Assembly (NCBI GenBank): GCA_023410905.1
Contig: JAEYPL010000250.1
Span: 1-8,418, forward strand
Direction: 5' to 3'
Length of the DNA stretch: 8,418 nucleotides
Source: Pseudomonadota bacterium
Lineage (GTDB): Bacteria; Pseudomonadota; Alphaproteobacteria; Rhizobiales; Hyphomicrobiaceae
How positions within the stretch are numbered: position 1 is the stretch's first letter; each line of letters opens with the position of its first letter. The notes below the pieces were generated by a model, which was not told the origin of the DNA, did not search any database, and saw only the letters and a list, made by a program, of their open reading frames with translations. Position numbers and translations under genes: made by a program. This document shows, in pieces, positions 1 through 8,418 of the stretch.

Positions 1-1577
1 CTGAGCCTCCCATTCCGGAGCCGGCACCACGGCCGGCGCCGCCGCCACCGCGCCGCCGTGCGGCGCGTCCGCGCGGATTTCAGCGGCCCTCGCTCGACAT
101 TCTCCGCCGCCCGCCGCCCTCCAAGCAGGGCGCCGAGATCAATCACGCGGTCATGCGCGGCAATGCCCGCTTGCTGGAGGACGTGCTCGCGGACTTCGGC
201 GTGAAAGGCGAGATCAAGGATATTCGCCCAGGCCCCGTCGTCACGCTTTACGAATTGGTGCCTGCACGCGGCACCAAATCCGCTCGCGTGATCGCGCTCG
301 CCGATGACATCGCGCGCTCGATGAGCGCTGCTTCCGCCCGCATAGCCGTCGTGCCGGGCCGAAATGCCATTGGCATCGAGTTGCCGAACGCGCGGCGCGA
401 GTCCGTCTTCCTGCGCGAGCTGCTCGAAGCGGAGCCGTTCACCGCCAGCGAGGCGCAACTGCCGATCACGCTCGGTAAGAGCATCTCGGGCGATCCGATC
501 GTCGTCGATCTCGCGCGTATGCCGCATCTGCTGATCGCGGGCACGACTGGTTCGGGTAAATCGGTTGGCGTGAATGCGCTGATCCTGTCGCTGCTCTACC
601 GCCATTCGCCGGAGACGTGCCGCTTTCTCATGATCGACCCGAAGATGCTGGAGCTTTCCGCGTACAACGGCATCCCGCATCTGCTGACACCCGTCGTCAC
701 GGACCCGCATCAGGCAGCCGGCGCTCTCGAATGGGTCGTGCGCGAGATGGAGGAGCGCTACCGGCGCATGTCCAAGCTCGGCGTGCGTAACATCGAAATG
801 TTCAACACGCGCGTGCGCACCGCCACCGAGCGCGGCGAGAAGCTCGCCCGCCGAGTGCAGACAGGCTTTCATCCCGAGACCGGAAAGCCGATGTTCGAGA
901 GCGAGCCGCTCGACTACGCGCCCATGCCGTTCATCGTCGTCGTGGTGGACGAGTTTGCTGATCTGATGGTGGTCGCGGGCAAGGAAGTGGAAGGTGCCGT
1001 GCAGCGTCTCGCGCAGATGGCGCGCGCGGCCGGCATCCACCTCATCATGGCGACGCAGCGCCCGAGCGTCGATGTGATCACCGGCACGATCAAGGCGAAC
1101 TTTCCGACGCGCATCAGCTTCAAGGTCGCCTCGAAGATCGACAGTCGCACCATTCTCAACGAGCAGGGTGCCGAGCAGCTTCTCGGCGCGGGCGACATGC
1201 TGTTCTCCGGCGCCGGCAGCGCGGTCATGCGCGTGCACGGGCCGTTCGTCTCCGATGACGAAGTTCAGCAGGTGGCGGATCACCTGCGTGCCCAGGGCGA
1301 GCCGGCGTACGTCGATGTCATCCTCGATCACGCGTCGGAAGACGAGGAGACCGATCCCGAGGACGAGGCCGACGAGCTCTTCGACCGCGCCGTCGCGCTC
1401 GTCGTCCGCGAGCAGCGCGCCTCGACGAGCTTCCTCCAGCGGCGTCTGGCCATCGGCTACAATCGTGCCGCCGACCTCATGGATCGCATGGAACGGGACG
1501 GGCTTGTTGGTCCGGCGAATAACGTCGGCAAGCGCGAGATCCTGATGGGGCCGGGCGACAGCGACGATCTGGCCTGA
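1..1577 (+). CDS. ftsK: DNA translocase FtsK, C-terminal part (5' end outside the window)
   Basis: FtsK is a septum-anchored hexameric ATPase that pumps chromosomal DNA during division and activates XerCD recombination at dif. The frame is open from base 3, so the N-terminal membrane domain and most of the linker lie upstream. The visible protein starts with a Pro/Arg-rich linker end, then RPSLDILRRPP, a form of the LPSLDLL-PP motif before the motor. The alpha/beta motor follows: NARLLEDVLADFGVKGEI, Walker A GTTGSGKS (540-563), Walker B IVVVVDE (933-953), and the family blocks MATQRPSVDVITG and IKANFPTRISF. An acidic stretch (EDEETDPEDEADE) leads into the winged-helix gamma domain (about 1374-1550, with TSFLQRRLAIGYNRAADLMD), which reads the KOPS polar sequences. 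The segment RRVQTGFHPETGKPMFES before Walker B is typical of alphaproteobacterial FtsK. The first internal ATG (153) is not the real start, because conserved sequence continues upstream of it. No T-tailed terminator is visible after the stop. Confidence 0.95.
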   Translation, partial: EPPIPEPAPRPAPPPPRRRAARPRGFQRPSLDILRRPPPSKQGAEINHAVMRGNARLLEDVLADFGVKGEIKDIRPGPVVTLYELVPARGTKSARVIALADDIARSMSAASARIAVVPGRNAIGIELPNARRESVFLRELLEAEPFTASEAQLPITLGKSISGDPIVVDLARMPHLLIAGTTGSGKSVGVNALILSLLYRHSPETCRFLMIDPKMLELSAYNGIPHLLTPVVTDPHQAAGALEWVVREMEERYRRMSKLGVRNIEMFNTRVRTATERGEKLARRVQTGFHPETGKPMFESEPLDYAPMPFIVVVVDEFADLMVVAGKEVEGAVQRLAQMARAAGIHLIMATQRPSVDVITGTIKANFPTRISFKVASKIDSRTILNEQGAEQLLGAGDMLFSGAGSAVMRVHGPFVSDDEVQQVADHLRAQGEPAYVDVILDHASEDEETDPEDEADELFDRAVALVVREQRASTSFLQRRLAIGYNRAADLMDRMERDGLVGPANNVGKREILMGPGDSDDLA

Positions 1578-1623
1578 ATTCCTCTGCGCTCATCCTTCTA
1601 CGACTAAAGTAGTAATGGTGCGC

Positions 1624-1664
1624 TGCACAATCATATTGCAATGCACAAAAGTCCGCCCTACATA
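1624..1664 (+). promoter_or_regulatory. Candidate phasin promoter with overlapping TGCA-rich operator-like repeats
   Basis: TTGCAA (1636-1641) and TACATA (1659-1664) are separated by 17 bases and resemble a weak sigma-70 type -35/-10 pair, placed about 80 bases before the phasin start. Over the -35 lies the 8-bp palindrome ATTGCAAT (1635-1642), flanked by two direct copies of TGCACAA (1624-1630 and 1642-1648), giving three TGCA cores in 22 bases. PhaR/PhbF-type regulators of polyhydroxyalkanoate genes are reported to bind TGC-rich sites at phasin promoters, so PhaR control is a reasonable inference. The boxes are seen directly; their function is not proven. Confidence 0.45.
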
Positions 1665-1745
1665 CCTGTCGCGGACAACATTCCTGCGTGAGCCGGCGAG
1701 GCCAATGCTCATGCAACCGAACAATTCAAGAAATGGAGCAGTCAG

Positions 1746-2168
1746 ATGAATGAGCACTTCACGCGCCAGGCCGAGCAGTTCATGGAAGCTGCCAAGGCCG
1801 CGAAAATCCCCGAGAATATCCAGGCTCTCGCCGAGCAGGGCGTGACCCGCTCGCAGGAGGCTTTCGAGAACCTCAGCTCGGCCGCCAAGGACCAGGTGAA
1901 GGCCGCCGAGGAGATCACACTCGCGACCCAGGCCGGGATCAAGACGATCGGCGCGAAGATCATGGACAACACGGTTGTCAACGCCGAGGCCGCCTTCGAC
2001 GCCGCCCGCGCCATTGCCCGCGCCGGCTCGGTTCCCGAGGTCCTCCGCCTGCAGGCCGAGTTCTTCCAGCGTCAGTTCTCGGTCGCCGGCGCGCAGACGA
2101 AGGAGCTTTTCGAGCTCTCGACGCGCGTCGCCACAAACACCTTCGAGACGGCCCGCAAGCGCGGCTGA
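1746..2168 (+). CDS. Phasin family protein (polyhydroxyalkanoate granule-associated)
   Basis: Phasins are small amphipathic helical proteins that coat intracellular polyhydroxyalkanoate granules and control their size and number. The 140-residue product is almost entirely helix-forming, rich in Ala, Glu and Gln, with no membrane segment or signal peptide. It shows the phasin_2 pattern: an N-terminal helix (FTRQAEQFMEAAKAAKIPEN), then AEQGVTRSQEAFENL around residues 29-43, and a C-terminal EVLRLQAEFFQRQF...AQTKELFELS block (98-125). The length fits short alphaproteobacterial phasins. The ATG at 1746 is supported by GGAG at 1735-1738, seven bases upstream. The gene is monocistronic: it has its own candidate promoter and a strong terminator. 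No pha synthesis genes lie nearby, but phasin genes are often unlinked from them. Family assignment rests on the pattern of the protein and not on a database search. Confidence 0.85.
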   Translation: MNEHFTRQAEQFMEAAKAAKIPENIQALAEQGVTRSQEAFENLSSAAKDQVKAAEEITLATQAGIKTIGAKIMDNTVVNAEAAFDAARAIARAGSVPEVLRLQAEFFQRQFSVAGAQTKELFELSTRVATNTFETARKRG

Positions 2169-2193
2169 TCCGACCAATAACGGGCACTGCAAC

Positions 2194-2230
2194 GAGGCTC
2201 GCGGGAGCAATCCCGCGGGCCTCTTTTCTT
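2194..2230 (+). terminator. Rho-independent terminator of the phasin gene
   Basis: GAGGC-T-CGCGGGA (2194-2206) pairs with TCCCGCG-G-GCCTC (2211-2223), a 13-bp stem with a single U-G wobble closed by a GCAA tetraloop (a GNRA type). TTTTCTT follows at 2224-2230. It begins 25 bases after the phasin stop codon and separates the phasin transcript from the next gene. Confidence 0.93.
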
Positions 2231-2248
2231 GGAACGGCCTAACGGCCG

Positions 2249-2264
2249 GCGCGCGGTCGCGCGC
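2249..2264 (+). repeat. GC-only inverted repeat in the intergenic region
   Basis: GCGCGC (2249-2254), GGTC, GCGCGC (2259-2264) forms a perfect 6-bp stem with a 4-base loop. It lies between the phasin terminator and the leader of the membrane protein gene. No T tract follows, so it does not look like a second terminator. In such GC-rich DNA a short GC palindrome can arise by chance. Confidence 0.4.
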
Positions 2265-2293
2265 TCATGACTGTCGCATTCTGATGTGGTGCG

Positions 2294-2337
2294 TCGCGCC
2301 CAAGGCGCGAAGGCACAAATTCGGCTAGCTTGTGCCT
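2294..2337 (+). promoter_or_regulatory. Two adjacent hairpins in the leader of the membrane protein gene
   Basis: The first inverted repeat is TCGCGCC-CAA-GGCGCGA (2294-2310), a 7-bp stem with a 3-base loop. The second starts at the very next base: AGGCACAA (2311-2318), 11 bases, TTGTGCCT (2330-2337), an 8-bp stem. The ribosome binding site GAGGAG (2342-2347) begins five bases after the second stem. If transcribed, the pair could stack and affect access to the start site. Alternatively the second repeat is a DNA operator. No T tract follows either stem. The repeats are seen directly; the regulatory role is inferred. Confidence 0.45.
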
Positions 2338-2355
2338 CCCTGAGGAGCGCTCCGC

Positions 2356-2991
2356 GTGCCGACCGAACCATCACCATCACAGCCAAACCGCGGCCCGCGC
2401 TTCGCCAATTCGAGCGTGACGCGGCTGACACTGCGCGCCCTCCGAGCCCTCGCCAGCGCAGCGCGGCTCGTCCTGCAGACGCTCGTCGCGCTCATCATCA
2501 TCTTCGAGGAGTGGGGCTGGCGGCCGCTCGCGGCGGCACTGGCGCAGCTTGCACGCCTCAAGCCGATTGCGTGGATCGAGGCGCGCATCCAGCGCCTGCC
2601 GCCTTATGGTGCGCTGCTCGCGTTCGGCGCGCCGTCCATTCTCATTCTGCCGCTGAAGCTGCTCGCCGTGTTCCTGATTGCCTCGGGGCGCGAACTGGAA
2701 GCGACGCTGCTCTTCATTGGCGCCAAGGTGGTCGGCACGGCGATCGTCGCACGGCTGTTCCAGCTGACCGAAAACCAGCTTCTGCAGATCCCATGGTTCG
2801 CACGCGCTTACGGCGTGTTCATGCCATGGAAGAACGCGCTTACAGCGTGGATCCATACCTCCTGGCCGTGGCGATACGGCCGTGTGGTGAAGGAGCGCGT
2901 GCGCCGGTTCATGCGACCGCTCACGCAGGCAATGCGTGCGGAAGGCGCGCGGCTTCTTGCAATAGTGCGAGGCTGGTTAGGCCGCGCCTGA
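2356..2991 (+). CDS. Conserved-looking membrane protein of unknown function
   Basis: This encodes a 211-residue protein that I can place only as a multi-pass inner-membrane protein; its function is unknown. After a polar, Pro-rich N-terminus (residues 1-20) come hydrophobic stretches at about 38-50 (LVLQTLVALIIIF), 86-110 (ALLAFGAPSILILPLKLLAVFLIAS) and 115-135 (EATLLFIGAKVVGTAIVARLF), so about three membrane segments. Landmarks that look conserved are IFEEWGW (49-55), LPPYGALLAF (81-90), GAKVVGTAIVARLF (122-135) and FARAYGVFMPWKNAL (148-162). The C-terminal 40 residues are basic and amphipathic and probably cytoplasmic. The product resembles uncharacterised proteobacterial membrane proteins I have seen, which is recognition by pattern only. 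The start is GTG, chosen because GAGGAG (2342-2347) lies eight bases before it. The gene ends 6 bp from the convergent atpC stop. Confidence 0.8.
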   Translation: MPTEPSPSQPNRGPRFANSSVTRLTLRALRALASAARLVLQTLVALIIIFEEWGWRPLAAALAQLARLKPIAWIEARIQRLPPYGALLAFGAPSILILPLKLLAVFLIASGRELEATLLFIGAKVVGTAIVARLFQLTENQLLQIPWFARAYGVFMPWKNALTAWIHTSWPWRYGRVVKERVRRFMRPLTQAMRAEGARLLAIVRGWLGRA

Positions 2992-3003
2992 GCAGGCTCA
3001 GGC
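2986..3003. terminator. Palindrome spanning both convergent stop codons (possible bidirectional terminator)
   Basis: GCCTGAGC-AG-GCTCAGGC is a perfect inverted repeat with 8-bp arms. As RNA it would fold as a 7- to 8-bp stem with a 2- to 4-base loop on either strand. It contains the TGA of the membrane protein gene (2989-2991) and the TGA of atpC (2998-3000 on the minus strand). No T tract follows on either side, so it is not a classical intrinsic terminator. It may help stop or protect both transcript ends. Confidence 0.4.
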
Positions 3004-3399
3004 GGCAGCGCGCGCGTCGAGCGACTTGAGCGCGGCAAGGGCGTCGTTCGCCAGCGTGCGCCCAATGTCGTCGGTGGCCGTGGCCAGCATCTGCTCGGCG
3101 ATACGGATTTCTTCGGCGATCTGCCCCGGCTGGGCGGCGCCGATATCGACGAGGTTCTGCGCGAGGATGGTGAGCTGGGTCGGATCGACCTCGGCAAAAC
3201 CACCACGAACGTAGATGCGACGGCGGCCCGAGCCCTGCTGGATATCGAGAATGCCGGGACGCAGTGCGCTGATCACCGGCGCGTGGCCTGCAAGGACTGT
3301 GAAGTCGCCTTTGAGACCCGGCACGATGACCTCGGTTGCCTCCCCGGAGAGAAGCACCCGCTCGGGGCTCACGAGTTCGATCTTGAAAGTGCCTGCCAT
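2998..3399 (-). CDS. atpC: F1 ATP synthase epsilon subunit
   Basis: Epsilon sits on the gamma stalk of F1Fo ATP synthase, couples the head to the c-ring and can inhibit ATP hydrolysis. The 133-residue protein begins MAGTFKIELVSPERVLLSGEA, the usual opening of the N-terminal beta-sandwich. It continues with VIVPGLKGDFTVLAGHAPVISALRPGIL and the IYVRGGFAEVDPTQLTILA block. The last ~45 residues form the C-terminal helical part (GQIAEEIRIAEQMLA...DALAALKSLDA). I chose the ATG at 3399. A TTG six codons upstream (3417) would add non-conserved MGTARA. The ribosome binding site is weak (GAGAG close to the ATG), so translation may be modest or depend on coupling or leader structure. It is the last gene of the operon, separated from atpD by a small zinc-ribbon-like gene and a hairpin. 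Confidence 0.95.
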   Translation of the reverse strand: MAGTFKIELVSPERVLLSGEATEVIVPGLKGDFTVLAGHAPVISALRPGILDIQQGSGRRRIYVRGGFAEVDPTQLTILAQNLVDIGAAQPGQIAEEIRIAEQMLATATDDIGRTLANDALAALKSLDARAAA

Positions 3400-3421
3400 G
3401 GCTCTCGCCGTTCCCAATCTA

Positions 3422-3446
3422 GTTACTGGCCCAACCTGTTACTGGC
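3422..3446. repeat. Short direct repeat upstream of atpC
   Basis: GTTACTGGC occurs at 3422-3430 and again at 3438-3446, with a period of 16 bases, in the gap between the zinc-ribbon-like gene and atpC. It could be a small tandem duplication or a binding site. It is too short to assign a role. Confidence 0.35.
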
Positions 3447-3463
3447 TGGTCGCTCGTGAGTGG

Positions 3464-3496
3464 GGCGAGCGCCTACCGATGGGTATCGCGCTCGCC
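3464..3496 (-). promoter_or_regulatory. Strong intra-operon stem-loop upstream of atpC
   Basis: On the minus strand the sequence reads GGCGAGCGC, GA, TACC, CATC, GGTA, G, GCGCTCGCC. This is a perfect 9-bp outer stem plus a 4-bp inner stem, with a small asymmetric internal loop and a CATC loop. It starts 12 bases after the stop of the zinc-ribbon-like gene and ends 64 bases before the atpC start. No T run follows, so full intrinsic termination is unlikely. A role in partial attenuation, RNA processing or 3'-end protection is inferred, and could help set epsilon output relative to the three beta subunits per complex. Confidence 0.5.
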
Positions 3497-3508
3497 ATGC
3501 TGTTTTCG

Positions 3509-3730
3509 TCAGGCGGTCTTCTCGTCGTCCGGTTCCTGCACCTGGGTGCCGCAGAACGGGCAGAAGAAGACCGGGTAATCTACCATGCCGTCCTCGTCGT
3601 TATCGCTGTCCACAATGCCGACGGACATGTACAGCACGCCGTCATCACCGACTTCGACCAGTGGCGAGAACTCCTTGGCCGTAATCACTTCCTTGAGCGT
3701 AGCGCAGCATGATCCGAATTCGTCGCTCAT
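3509..3730 (-). CDS. Small zinc-ribbon-like protein of unknown function inside the F1 operon
   Basis: This encodes an acidic 73-residue protein, MSDEFGSCCATLKEV...YPVFFCPFCGTQVQEPDDEKTA. It has four cysteines: the adjacent pair Cys8-Cys9 and a CPFCG knuckle (Cys57, Cys60). The knuckle is typical of zinc ribbons; whether the N-terminal pair completes the site is inference. The middle (FSPLVEVGDDGVLYMSVGIVDSDNDEDGMVDYPVFFC) reads like alternating beta strands. No membrane segment or signal peptide is seen. It resembles small uncharacterised rhizobial proteins with the FGSCC...VFFCPFCG pattern, a similarity recalled and not searched. The ATG at 3730 has GGAGAGGG (3737-3744) six bases upstream. 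A GTG at 3781 would add an Arg/Pro-rich extension and also has a GAGG nearby, so it is a weaker alternative. The gene lies on the same strand between atpD (101-base gap) and atpC (109-base gap), so it is probably co-transcribed with the ATP synthase genes. Confidence 0.8.
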   Translation of the reverse strand: MSDEFGSCCATLKEVITAKEFSPLVEVGDDGVLYMSVGIVDSDNDEDGMVDYPVFFCPFCGTQVQEPDDEKTA

Positions 3731-3831
3731 GCGGTTCCCTCTCCGCGGCCGTGGCCGTCTGCTGATGGGCCTCCCCACCACGCGCCGACCTCGGCTCGTG
3801 GTTCAGCCCCTGCCCCTGCCCAATTCCCGGA

Positions 3832-5268
<1,437 letters not shown>

Positions 5269-5358
5269 CGCTGCTTCCTCGTTCTCTACTCTGTTGGGTC
5301 GACGGAGTTTCTGCCCCTGGCCGACACCGTGTTCGCATTCATTCGGCGTGCGCGGACG

Positions 5359-6246
5359 CTAGAGCGCCTCGGCACCGGAGATGATCTCGATCAGCTCCTT
5401 GGTGATGTTCGCCTGACGCTGGCGATTGTACTTGATCGTCATCTTGTTGATCATGTCGCCGGCGTTGCGCGTTGCACTGTCCATCGCGGACATGCGCGCG
5501 CCCTGCTCGCCGGCCGCGTTCTCGAGAAGCCCGCGGAAGATCTGCGTCGCAATATTGCGCTTCAGCAGCTCGCCGAGGATCTCCTCCTCGGACGGTTCGT
5601 ATTCATAGACGGCCTCGGCCTTTGCGGCCTCGGTGCCTTCAGCTTTCTCGGGCAGCTTGGCCGGGATGAGCTGCTGCGCGACGGGCTTCTGTGTGATGAC
5701 GTTGTGGAACTCGGAGTAATAGAGCGTGGCGACGTCGAACTCGCCGGCCTGGAACATCGCCATGACCTTCTCGGCGACTTCCTCGGCATTGATGAAACCG
5801 AGCTGCTTGACGCTCTTCATGTCGATGCGGTCGACGATCTGGCGGCCGAAGTCGCGGCGCAGGTTGTCGAAGCCTTTGCGGCCGACGGCCAGGATCTTCA
5901 CCGTCTTGCCGGCCTGGGCCAGACGGCGGATGTCCTGGCGGGCGCGCCGCGCGATGTTCGAATTGAAGCCGCCGCAAAGACCGCGCTCGGCGGTCATCAC
6001 GATCAGCAGATGCGTATCTTCCTTGCCGGTGCCGACGAGGAGGGGCGACATCCCCTCCTTGCTGGCGAGGCGGCTGTTCAGGTTGGCCAGGATCTGGTCC
6101 ATGCGCTGGGCATAGGGACGTGCAGCCTGGGCGGCTTCCTGTGCGCGCCTCAGCTTCGCCGCGGCCACCATCTGCATGGCCTTGGTGATTTTGCGCGTCG
6201 CCTTGACCGAGGCGATGCGCGTGCGCATTTCTTTCAGTGATGCCAT
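5359..6246 (-). CDS. atpG: F1 ATP synthase gamma subunit (rotor shaft)
   Basis: Gamma is the central shaft that rotates inside alpha3beta3 and passes torque from the c-ring. The 295-residue product has the two long terminal helices of the coiled-coil shaft: the N-terminal one with MASLKEMRTRIASVKATRKI and KAMQMVAAAKLRRAQ (1-38), and the C-terminal one with MSAMDSATRNAGDMINKM and ending ITKELIEIISGAEAL (252-295). Between them is the Rossmann-like domain with GLCGGFN (89-95). A charged Ala/Glu/Lys-rich segment (about 199-223, KAEGTEAAKAEAVYEYEPSEEE) precedes the C-terminal helix; I consider it an ordinary alphaproteobacterial loop. The ATG at 6246 gives the standard start, though the ribosome binding site is weak (GGGA). 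It lies 59 bases after atpA on the same strand, so it is part of the F1 operon. Confidence 0.98.
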   Translation of the reverse strand: MASLKEMRTRIASVKATRKITKAMQMVAAAKLRRAQEAAQAARPYAQRMDQILANLNSRLASKEGMSPLLVGTGKEDTHLLIVMTAERGLCGGFNSNIARRARQDIRRLAQAGKTVKILAVGRKGFDNLRRDFGRQIVDRIDMKSVKQLGFINAEEVAEKVMAMFQAGEFDVATLYYSEFHNVITQKPVAQQLIPAKLPEKAEGTEAAKAEAVYEYEPSEEEILGELLKRNIATQIFRGLLENAAGEQGARMSAMDSATRNAGDMINKMTIKYNRQRQANITKELIEIISGAEAL

Positions 6247-6305
6247 GGCGTCCCGGCTATCCCGTCTTCGTTGGGCCCTGTCTCAGATGAGACCGATGGC
6301 AGCCG

Positions 6306-7837
<1,532 letters not shown>

Positions 7838-7838
<1 letters not shown>

Positions 7839-8398
7839 CAGCGGACCTCTTTCATGGCGGTCTTGAGTGAGGTGAGTTTGGTGCGAAGCGAGCTGTCGAT
7901 CATGCGGGAGCCCATCTTGACGATGAGACCGCCAAGCAGCGTCGGATCGACCTTGGTGATGATATTGACGTCCTTGCCTGCAGAGGCGCGGAGCGTTTCC
8001 TTCAGAGTGGCGAGCTGCTCATCGCTGAGTGCGTGCGCGCTCGCAACCTCGGCATTGACCTCACCGCGCTGGCGGGCGGCGAGGGTGAGGAACGTGCGGA
8101 TCATGTCGCGGACAGCAAAAAGGCGCCGGTTGCGGGCCAGCACCTTCACGAAGTTCACGACGAGCGGCGCGAGGCCGGCCTTCTCGGCGACAGCCGCAAT
8201 GGCGCGGCCCTGATCGTCGCCCGAAAACACGGGGCTGCGAACCATGCGCTTCAGATCGGCGCTCTCATCGAGCAGGCCCTGAAGTGCAATCAGATCCTTC
8301 TCGACCTGCCGGACCTGATTGGCCTCCTCGGCGAGGTCGAACAGGGCCGATGCGTAGCGACCCGCCACGCCCCCTGTGATGGTATCGTCCGTGGCCAC
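7838..8398 (-). CDS. atpH: F1 ATP synthase delta subunit (stator)
   Basis: Delta sits on top of the alpha3beta3 head and ties it to the b-subunit stalk so that the head does not spin. The 186-residue product has the family opening GVAGRYASALFDLAEE (residues 10-25), an N-terminal helical bundle, and the C-terminal block DVNIITKVDPTLLGGLIVKMGSRMIDSSLRTKL that defines the family. The start is GTG at 8398, since no ATG lies near and the family normally begins about ten residues before GVAGRYA. The GAGGGG upstream (8412-8417) is about 13 bases away, so the start is fairly but not fully certain; the frame remains open to the window edge. It is the first F1 gene seen; the operon promoter must lie further right. 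The stop overlaps the atpA start. Confidence 0.95.
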
Positions 8399-8418
8399 TG
8401 CTCGCGCTCTGCCCCTCT

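Noticed and set aside
1590..2210. A 206-codon frame on the - strand opposite the phasin
   Set aside because: It lies across the phasin gene, its candidate promoter and its terminator stem, and its sequence is the mirror of the phasin's Ala/Glu-rich codons.
2286..3029. A 247-codon + strand frame overlapping the membrane protein gene in another frame
   Set aside because: Arg/Ala-rich translation with no hydrophobic pattern, while the 2356-2991 frame has a ribosome binding site and coherent membrane segments.
3400..3417. TTG start adding six residues to epsilon
   Set aside because: TTG is a rare start, and the family begins at the MAGTFKIELVSPE ATG.
3215..3712. A 165-codon + strand frame opposite atpC and the zinc-ribbon-like gene
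   Set aside because: Antisense to a conserved gene; the part opposite the small gene loses the CPFCG pattern, and no ribosome binding site supports it.
3731..3781. GTG start giving a 17-residue N-terminal extension on the zinc-ribbon-like protein
   Set aside because: The extension is Arg/Pro-rich and looks non-coding, and the ATG at 3730 has a better-placed, stronger ribosome binding site.
5269..5358. The atpG-atpD gap as a possible extra gene, terminator or promoter
   Set aside because: Ninety bases with no convincing hairpin with a T tract, no clear -35/-10 pair, and no small frame beyond the atpD ribosome binding site.

Overview
The window looks like core chromosome of an alphaproteobacterium, probably Hyphomicrobiales (rhizobia and relatives). 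The reasons are the high GC content, the F1-only ATP synthase gene order atpH-atpA-atpG-atpD-atpC with no F0 genes nearby, an alphaproteobacterial-type FtsK motor, and a short phasin. The genus cannot be fixed from the sequence alone.

Left part, + strand. Bases 1-1577 hold the C-terminal part of the DNA translocase FtsK, with the end of its linker, the RecA-like motor and the winged-helix gamma domain. The start lies outside the window. Next comes a 140-residue phasin (1746-2168), which should coat polyhydroxyalkanoate granules. It has a candidate promoter overlaid by TGCA-rich repeats and ends in a clear intrinsic terminator (2194-2230). A hairpin-rich leader (about 2249-2337) then precedes a GTG-started membrane protein of unknown function (2356-2991).

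Right part, - strand. Bases 8398 down to 2998 carry the F1 operon in the order delta, alpha, gamma, beta, small zinc-ribbon-like protein, epsilon. atpH and atpA overlap by one base. The 73-residue Cys-containing protein between atpD and atpC is the main departure from the textbook operon. A strong stem-loop lies between it and atpC. The operon promoter and the F0 genes are not in the window.

The two halves converge. The stop codons of the membrane protein and atpC are 6 bp apart, and both lie inside one palindrome. The five F1 genes make the catalytic head and stalks of ATP synthase. FtsK, the phasin and the membrane protein appear functionally unrelated to them. I see no mobile element, CRISPR array, tRNA or rRNA, and no intergenic gap exceeds 190 bases. 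Nothing here amounts to a clearly new system. The items most worth a second look are the embedded zinc-ribbon gene, the intra-operon hairpin, the structured leader and the shared-stop palindrome.
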